Assembly: GCA_030642565.1 (NCBI GenBank)
Contig: DAOWNM010000064.1
Location: forward strand, 1-10,685
DNA: 10,685 bases
Origin: Bacteroidota bacterium
GTDB taxonomy: Bacteria; Bacteroidota; Bacteroidia; Bacteroidales; GCA-2748055
Direction: 5' to 3'
A program made the position numbers and the translations under genes. Below the pieces are notes generated by a model. The model made no database searches. It was not told the origin of the DNA and was given only the letters and a program-made list of their open reading frames with translations. Below are positions 5,642 to 10,685 of this stretch, in pieces (within the stretch, counting starts at the first letter, position 1; each line of letters starts with the position of its first letter).

Positions 5642-7795
5642 TCACTCTACCAGTGTCATCTCATCAACCAGGTGTCCTGCTCCAGCATATTTATCGATAA
5701 CAAACAGCACATACCTGATATCCACATTGATGCATTTTTGCAGTTCGGTCTCAAAAGCCACATCACCACTCATGGCTTCCCAGTTACCATCGAAAGCAAT
5801 CCCGATCAGCTCACCGTTTCCATTTATCACGGGGCTTCCGGAGTTTCCACCGGTGATATCGTTGTTGGAGGTAAAACAGACATTAAGGGTTCCGTCCACA
5901 CCATAACGACCATAATCCTCGGTTTCATAGAACTCCTTGAGCCTGTCTGATACCACAAATTCGAAGTTGTTGGGATCCTCTTTCTCCATCACACCTTCGA
6001 GGGTGGTATAATGCGTATAAAGAACTGCATCCCTGGGATAGTAGTCACCCACCACTCCGTAGTTCATCCGCATGGTGGAGTTGGCATCGGAATAGAAATC
6101 CTTCTCGGGATACATCTCTACCAGCCCTTTCAGGAACAGCCTGGTACCCCTGCTGTAGCTCTCTTCAAACTGGACCATTTTGCCACCTATCTCATAAAGC
6201 TTCTGGGATGCCCGTACTGCCTGGTAACCAGGATCCTTCTTTAATACCTTCAGAGAAGGGTTGTCCATAAACGCATTGTACCTGACCTGATCGGTAAGGA
6301 ATGACTTTTTAAAGTATTTATCCACATACTTTGCAGCATCGCCTTTATACTTGGTTTTTACTTCCAATATGGTAGAGGGCAGGTATTCATCACCCAGTTC
6401 ATCAATCAACAATTCTACCATTGCGGTCATCACTTTTTTGTCGGTAGGTGGATTGTAGTCTTTGTAAAATCCCACTGCACGCTCCTTCAACGCAGTGATG
6501 ATCTTGTTGATCTGTTCCTGGTCGGGCTCCGGATCGGCAAGTGCCATCTCCAGTTCCCTCAAATTGCGTCCGAACATCACAGTTTCCATTCCCAGGAAAT
6601 AGGCCTCAATGAAATAGCTGGAAGCAACCTGCAGCTCCCTCCGGCCCTCAACAGCTGTCTTAATATCATTCAAAGCACTGCCATAAAGCGCTTTGCGCTC
6701 CTCATCCAGGTTCACCCACTGGGTGAAATCTGTTTCAATCTGCTGCTTTTTTTCCGTAACTTTCAACTTCTTCAATCCCTTTCTCATCCCGATAGAGTTC
6801 TTCCAGTAATTGGAGGAACGGGAATGTTTGGATGCATACTGGATCCGTACCTTTTCGCCGACCATCATATCATTCATCATCAGGTCCAGTTTGATTCCTC
6901 TCACCTGTATGCGAATGGGGTGATCAATCTCCAAAGATTCCTGAACCTCCCAGGAGGTCATATAACGCGAAGTCCTTCCGGGGAAACCCATAACCATGGT
7001 GAAATCTCCTTTTTCATACCCTTTCAAGGAGATGGGAAGGTAGTGCTTCGACTTCAGTGGAATGTTATCGGGACTGTAATCGGCTGGTTTTCCGTCGGGA
7101 CCGGTATAGACCCTGAACATGGAGAAGTCGCCGGTATGGCGGGGCCACATCCAGTTGTCAGTATCATGACCAAACTTCCCGATCGATTCGGGCGGTGCAC
7201 CCACCAGACGCACATCCCTGTATGTTTCGGTTACAAAAAGGAAATACCTGTTTCCGTTGAACATGCTCCTTACAGTTGCTTCGTACTCGTTTCCTTCGGT
7301 AGCCTCTGTGACGATGGTTTCGGTAAGTGAGCGCACCTTCGAAGCGCGTTCCTGCATCCCCATCTCCTCATTCAGTTCCGGAACGATCCTGTCGGTCACC
7401 TCTTCCATCCGTATCATGAAAGTGATGGTCTTGCCCTCATTGGGCAGCTCATCGTCCCTGGACATGGCCCAGAAACCATCTTTCAGGTAGTCATGCTCCA
7501 GTGAACTGTGATTCTGGATCTCACCATATCCACAATGGTGGTTGGTCAGCAAAAGACCGTCGGGAGAGACAAGCTCGGCCGTACACGATCCACGATCCAG
7601 TGCACCTACTGCATCTTTCAGGCTGGCCTGGTTAATGCTGTAAATTTGTTCGGCTGTCAACTGCAGACCCATCTCGGTCATCTCATTCATGTTCACCTGG
7701 CCAATAAGGCTCAGCAGCCACATGCCCTCATCAGCATATACTCTTGCCTGGAAGGTAAATACCAAGGCAGTCATTAAAAGAAAGAACTTCCTCAT
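5642..7795 (-). CDS. S46-family dipeptidyl peptidase, DPP7-type
   Basis: This secreted serine exopeptidase removes dipeptides from the N-terminus of oligopeptides in the periplasm, feeding peptide uptake. The 717-aa length is typical. Residues 1-21 are a signal peptide, with cleavage likely after VYA before DEGMW. The chymotrypsin-like triad is His87 in TNHHCGY, Asp223 in RHTGDFS and Ser652 in GGNSGSPV. Residues binding the substrate N-terminus in the Pseudoxanthomonas S46 enzyme DAP BII seem conserved as Asn214-Trp215, Asn329 and Asp669. The residue 18 after the catalytic serine is Gly670 (FDGNWE). DPP11 enzymes have Arg there, which gives Asp/Glu preference, so a DPP7-like preference for hydrophobic residues is inferred. 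The intervening all-helical domain spans roughly 290-600. A 117-nt gap separates it from rnhB upstream, while rnhA follows after 7 nt. Confidence 0.95.
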   Translation of the reverse strand: MRKFFLLMTALVFTFQARVYADEGMWLLSLIGQVNMNEMTEMGLQLTAEQIYSINQASLKDAVGALDRGSCTAELVSPDGLLLTNHHCGYGEIQNHSSLEHDYLKDGFWAMSRDDELPNEGKTITFMIRMEEVTDRIVPELNEEMGMQERASKVRSLTETIVTEATEGNEYEATVRSMFNGNRYFLFVTETYRDVRLVGAPPESIGKFGHDTDNWMWPRHTGDFSMFRVYTGPDGKPADYSPDNIPLKSKHYLPISLKGYEKGDFTMVMGFPGRTSRYMTSWEVQESLEIDHPIRIQVRGIKLDLMMNDMMVGEKVRIQYASKHSRSSNYWKNSIGMRKGLKKLKVTEKKQQIETDFTQWVNLDEERKALYGSALNDIKTAVEGRRELQVASSYFIEAYFLGMETVMFGRNLRELEMALADPEPDQEQINKIITALKERAVGFYKDYNPPTDKKVMTAMVELLIDELGDEYLPSTILEVKTKYKGDAAKYVDKYFKKSFLTDQVRYNAFMDNPSLKVLKKDPGYQAVRASQKLYEIGGKMVQFEESYSRGTRLFLKGLVEMYPEKDFYSDANSTMRMNYGVVGDYYPRDAVLYTHYTTLEGVMEKEDPNNFEFVVSDRLKEFYETEDYGRYGVDGTLNVCFTSNNDITGGNSGSPVINGNGELIGIAFDGNWEAMSGDVAFETELQKCINVDIRYVLFVIDKYAGAGHLVDEMTLVE

Positions 7796-7880
7796 ATCAA
7801 TACAATTTATGTGATTTGATTAACCAATTCCGGGAAAATGATTTGCAAATATTGTAAAATTCTGCCTGAAACCACCATGT

Positions 7881-7892
7881 AAACAGCTGTTT
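7881..7892. repeat. 12-bp perfect palindrome AAACAGCTGTTT
   Basis: AAACAGCTGTTT reads the same on both strands. It lies in the 117-nt gap between the rnhB stop (7912) and the S46 start (7795), about 86 nt before that ATG. It could be an operator for the peptidase gene. It lacks a loop and a T-run, so it is not a good terminator. No confident TAnnTTTG promoter was found beside it; AATATTTG on the minus strand is a one-mismatch candidate. Confidence 0.25.
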
Positions 7893-7911
7893 TGTAACCA
7901 GCACAATATGT

Positions 7912-8514
7912 TTAATAAAAGTCAATCCGCATCTGGTCATCCAGTAGTTTGAAAGAGCGCCGGTGGTATGGAGTGGGACCATGTTCCAGCACAGCCCTCC
8001 GGTGTGCCCTGGTGGGATATCCCATGTTGCTGTTCCAGCCATAGAGGGGATACTCCCCGTGCAGTATCTCCATGTATTCATCCCGGTGTGTTTTGGCCAG
8101 TATGGAGGCCGCAGCTATGGATGCATAGATCCCGTCGCCCTTCACTATGCAAGAATGGGAAATGTTGCCATATGGTTTAAACCGGTTGCCATCGATCAGC
8201 AGATATGTTGGTAGAACCTGCAGTCTGTCCAGCGCCCGGTGCATGGCCAGAAATGAGGCATTGAGGATATTAATCTGATCAATCTCCTTTTCATGGACCA
8301 CACCCACGCCCCAGGCCACTGCCTCCTGCTCAATCACCGTACGCAACTGCTGCCTCTTTTTTATAGAGAGTTTCTTGCTGTCGTCCAGCACCGGGTTGCG
8401 AAAGTGTGGGGAAAGGATCACTGCAGCCGCAAATACAGGTCCTGCAATAGAGCCCCTGCCGGCTTCATCACATCCGGCTTCCACATCTCCTTCAATATGA
8501 AATGGTTTAAGCAT
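7912..8514 (-). CDS. rnhB: Ribonuclease HII
   Basis: This enzyme incises 5' of single ribonucleotides embedded in duplex DNA, starting ribonucleotide excision repair, and also degrades RNA:DNA hybrids. The 200-aa protein has the DEDD active site: Asp16-Glu17 in CDEAGRGSIAGPV, Asp108 in LLIDGN and Asp127 in VKGDGIYASIAAAS. The GRG motif (19-21) and Tyr166 in NMGYPT, which read the ribose-to-DNA junction in the family, are present. The conserved C-terminal HGPTPYHRRSF stretch is intact. ATG 8514 overlaps the end of the glycosyltransferase gene by 8 nt, which implies translational coupling. No odd insertions or missing residues were seen. Confidence 0.96.
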   Translation of the reverse strand: MLKPFHIEGDVEAGCDEAGRGSIAGPVFAAAVILSPHFRNPVLDDSKKLSIKKRQQLRTVIEQEAVAWGVGVVHEKEIDQINILNASFLAMHRALDRLQVLPTYLLIDGNRFKPYGNISHSCIVKGDGIYASIAAASILAKTHRDEYMEILHGEYPLYGWNSNMGYPTRAHRRAVLEHGPTPYHRRSFKLLDDQMRIDFY

Positions 8515-9661
8515 GGTTGTCCAATACCTGCTCTACAGAATCCCATAACTTCTCTGCGGTATGGTCCCAGCTGAACAGGTCGCGTCGTCTCCTTCCTCTT
8601 TCAATAAGCGTATCGCGCAAACCCTCTTCACGTACAACCCTGATCATTCCATCCCTGATACTGCCCGGACTGTCGGGTGATGCAAACAGTGCGGCATCGC
8701 CGGCTATTTCGGGCAGACTGGTCACTTTGGAGGCGATGACAGGTATATCACATTTCATGGCTTCCAGAATGGGAATCCCAAATCCTTCAAAATAGGGAAC
8801 AAAGGTCATGGCCCATGCAGCCCCCAGCACATTGTTCAGCTGATCCGGCGTAAGGCGACCGGTAAAAATAACATCCTGCTTGTTCTTCATCTTCTCGAGC
8901 TGCTCCTCCATTGGTTTGGTCAGAAAAAATTTCTCCCCCACCAGCACCATTTTATAATTGGCCTTGTTCTCATCTTTAAACAGCTGAAAAGCTTTCAACA
9001 GGTTGGTAATGTTTTTCCTTGGGTGTATACTCCCTACAAAAACAAAATAGGGTGCTCCACCTGTAAACTCCTTACGTACCTCCACAGCCTGTTCCACGGT
9101 AAGAGGATGATACCTTTCATTGACCCCGTTGTATGCCAGATCGACCTTCTCCTCAGGAACCTCATACTGATTAATGATGTCCCTTCGTGAATATTCAGAT
9201 ACAGTTACAATCCTGCTGGCCCTGGCGGCAAATTTTGGAAAATAGTACCTGTAGTATTTTCTGACCAGCCAGGGCAAATCGCCTGGCCGGTGTACAAAAT
9301 TAATATCGTGGATAACCACCACAGAAGGTATTTTAGTACAGAGTGGAATAAACCCATCTGTACTGAGGAAAAGATCCGGATGCTTCCTCTTGAGGTACTT
9401 TTTGACACGCAACTGAAACCAGATATACCAGAGAAAGGGGTGACGGGTAGGTGGACCCAGTACCACAGGGGTCACATTCTCCCCAAATACCACCTCGCTG
9501 CTATATTTTCGATCAAACAGAAAAATAAAATCAACTTCGGGATGTGCTGTGGTGATCCTTTTTAAGGTCTCAAAGGTAAACCAGCCAATACCATCCAGCT
9601 TTCCAGGCATCAGAAGCCTTGTGTTCACAGCAATCGTCCTTCTTTTTGTCTCCTGGTCCAA
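8507..9661 (-). CDS. GT4-type glycosyltransferase (GT-B fold)
   Basis: This is a predicted cytosolic retaining glycosyltransferase that moves sugar from a nucleotide-sugar donor onto a glycan or lipid acceptor. The 384-aa protein has an N-terminal acceptor domain (about 1-185) and a C-terminal donor domain (Glycos_transf_1) beginning near FVFVGSIHPRKN at 206-217. The E-x7-E motif is Glu292 to Glu300 in YFEGFGIPILEA, followed by PVIASKVTSLPE and a nucleotide-binding loop near 316-325. There are no membrane helices. The start is TTG 9661: upstream there is an in-frame stop at 9689-9691 with no ATG between, and the family-typical IAVNTRLL strand begins at residue 10. The donor and acceptor cannot be read from the sequence. 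The divergent flippase gene suggests a role in cell-surface or exported polysaccharide. Confidence 0.9.
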   Translation of the reverse strand: MDQETKRRTIAVNTRLLMPGKLDGIGWFTFETLKRITTAHPEVDFIFLFDRKYSSEVVFGENVTPVVLGPPTRHPFLWYIWFQLRVKKYLKRKHPDLFLSTDGFIPLCTKIPSVVVIHDINFVHRPGDLPWLVRKYYRYYFPKFAARASRIVTVSEYSRRDIINQYEVPEEKVDLAYNGVNERYHPLTVEQAVEVRKEFTGGAPYFVFVGSIHPRKNITNLLKAFQLFKDENKANYKMVLVGEKFFLTKPMEEQLEKMKNKQDVIFTGRLTPDQLNNVLGAAWAMTFVPYFEGFGIPILEAMKCDIPVIASKVTSLPEIAGDAALFASPDSPGSIRDGMIRVVREEGLRDTLIERGRRRRDLFSWDHTAEKLWDSVEQVLDNHA

Positions 9662-9666
9662 AGCGT

Positions 9667-9700
9667 TTTGAATATTTATGAAGCGAACTTATTACATTTG
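9667..9700 (+). promoter_or_regulatory. Bacteroidota-type promoter for the flippase gene
   Basis: TACATTTG (9693-9700) is a full match to the -7 box TAnnTTTG. TTTG at 9667-9670, 22 nt upstream, fits the -33 box. Initiation is expected at about 9704-9707, leaving a leader of roughly 28 nt before the TTG start at 9734. The whole divergent gap is 72 nt and A+T-rich. No equally good box was found for the glycosyltransferase on the opposite strand; TATTTTTT is the nearest. Confidence 0.55.
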
Positions 9701-9733
9701 TATTGATTTAAAAAATATTTTAATCGCCTGAGT

Positions 9734-10685
9734 TTGAAAAAACACTTCATCACCAACCTGGCATTACTGATTTTTCTGAACCTGCTAATCAAACCAATCT
9801 GGTTTTTTGGCATTGAGGTGGGGGTGCAGAACCGGGTGGGTGAAGAGATTTATGGTTTCTACTTCTCGCTCTTCAATTTTGCTTTTATCCTCAACATGTT
9901 ACTGGATGTGGGGATCAATAATTATAACAACCGGGCCATCGCCAGGGATAACAGTATGCTGAAAGGACACCTGGCTGCCATTATCCCCCTGAAGCTCTCT
10001 CTTTCGCTTGTCTATGCGGGTGTTGTGCTGGTATCGGGTAAGATCCTGGGGTACTCTCATGAACAGTTTCAAATGCTCTGGGTCCTGGTGCTGAACCAGT
10101 TTCTGGCCTCCTTTATCCTCTATTTCAGAACCAACATAAGCGGTTTGCAATTCTACCGAACCGACAGCCTGCTCTCGGTCATGGATCGAAGCCTCATGAT
10201 CCTCTTTACCGGGCTGCTGCTCTGGGGAAACATTACCAGCAAACCTTTTCAAATTGAGTGGTTTGTCTATGCACAGACAGCCTCGTATACATTGACCCTG
10301 ATTACCAGCGCAGTCATAGTCCGGATCAAATCGGGTTCATTTTTCCGACTCTTCAGTTTATCAGGCTCTCTGAAGATTCTTCGGGTCAGCTACCCATTTG
10401 CATTGCTGATTCTGCTGATGGCCCTTTTTAACCGTGTCGATTCGGTGATGCTGGAACGCCTGCTGGAAAATGGCAGGGAGCAGGCAGGAATCTATGCCCA
10501 GTCTTTCAGGATCTTCGAGGCCGCAACACAATTCTCCCTGCTCTTTGCCATGTTGCTGCTGCCCATGTTCCCCCGGATGATCCAGCTGAAACAGGGTGTG
10601 AATGAACTGATTCCCACCCCCCTCACCCTGCTGATGGTGACCGGTCTATCTGTTGCACTCGTCTCTAATTCCTATAAATTTGAGA
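9734..10685 (+). CDS. Polysaccharide flippase, MOP/Wzx-like (3' end cut by window)
   Basis: This integral inner-membrane protein probably flips undecaprenyl-linked oligosaccharides to the periplasmic face. The 317 complete codons contain no stop. Hydrophobic helices are visible near residues 7-26, 40-58, 82-103, 113-132, 150-165, 176-196 and 214-232, and more follow to the window edge, as expected for the 12-14-helix MOP superfamily. The N-terminal pattern NLALLIFLNLLIKPIWFFGI, the YGFYFSLFNFAF helix and the LLDVGINNYNNRAIA segment closely resemble Bacteroidota oligosaccharide flippases. The NRVDSVML motif before a loop is also typical. The start is TTG 9734: an in-frame TGA at 9704 closes the frame upstream, there is no ATG between, and the next in-frame ATG would remove the first two helices. 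The divergent glycosyltransferase suggests a shared glycan pathway, although the substrate is unknown. Confidence 0.88.
   Translation, partial: MKKHFITNLALLIFLNLLIKPIWFFGIEVGVQNRVGEEIYGFYFSLFNFAFILNMLLDVGINNYNNRAIARDNSMLKGHLAAIIPLKLSLSLVYAGVVLVSGKILGYSHEQFQMLWVLVLNQFLASFILYFRTNISGLQFYRTDSLLSVMDRSLMILFTGLLLWGNITSKPFQIEWFVYAQTASYTLTLITSAVIVRIKSGSFFRLFSLSGSLKILRVSYPFALLILLMALFNRVDSVMLERLLENGREQAGIYAQSFRIFEAATQFSLLFAMLLLPMFPRMIQLKQGVNELIPTPLTLLMVTGLSVALVSNSYKFE

Noticed and set aside
5444..5950. Plus-strand 168-codon frame across the rnhA/S46 junction
   Set aside because: It is antisense to two firmly identified genes with intact catalytic residues.
6824..7330. Plus-strand 168-codon frame inside the S46 gene
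   Set aside because: It is the antisense shadow of the catalytic domain of the peptidase.
7797..8081. Minus-strand 94-codon frame overlapping the rnhB end
   Set aside because: It is an alternative frame of rnhB, and its tail merely fills the intergenic gap.
9899..10252. Minus-strand 117-codon frame inside the flippase
   Set aside because: The plus-strand membrane protein is clearly the real gene; this frame is polar, with no family resemblance.

Overview
The window looks like a chromosomal segment of a Bacteroidota bacterium, probably Bacteroidales or Marinilabiliales-like. The evidence is a Bacteroidota-type LptE next to a receiver-less sigma-54 activator, an S46 dipeptidyl peptidase, an FtsX/MacB-type permease of the Bacteroidota kind, TAnnTTTG-type promoter boxes, and an absence of strong Shine-Dalgarno sequences. 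Eight of the nine genes lie on the minus strand. No RNA genes, CRISPR arrays, insertion sequences or phage genes were seen.

Read in the direction of transcription, the first unit runs from about 9661 down to 4607. It holds a GT4-type glycosyltransferase, rnhB (RNase HII), a secreted S46 dipeptidyl peptidase with DPP7-type specificity, rnhA (RNase HI) and an orphan SiaB-like protein kinase. The genes overlap or sit close together; the only larger gap is 117 nt in front of the peptidase. Both cellular RNases H therefore flank a periplasmic peptidase in one gene string. Diverging from the glycosyltransferase across 72 nt is a plus-strand polysaccharide flippase (MOP/Wzx-like), cut by the right edge. 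Both divergent genes appear to start with TTG.

The second region runs from 4606 to 1. A large FtsX-type ABC permease (2008-4458) has no ATPase gene beside it. It is preceded by a sigma-54-like -24/-12 promoter with a perfect TGGCACG -24 half and a weaker -12 half. Two inverted repeats lie further upstream, where enhancer sites would be expected. Downstream come a sigma-54 enhancer-binding activator (514-1758) and, 3 nt later, lptE (left-edge partial), the outer-membrane LPS-assembly lipoprotein. One reading is that the activator drives the permease, forming a small envelope-homeostasis circuit; this is inference.

Most of the window is ordinary core and envelope gene content. The items most worth a second look are the sigma-54 promoter with its dyads, the 21-bp-spaced direct repeat at the activator promoter, the orphan SiaB kinase with a cysteine cluster, and the RNase H/peptidase gene string. 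Nothing here is clearly a new biological system.
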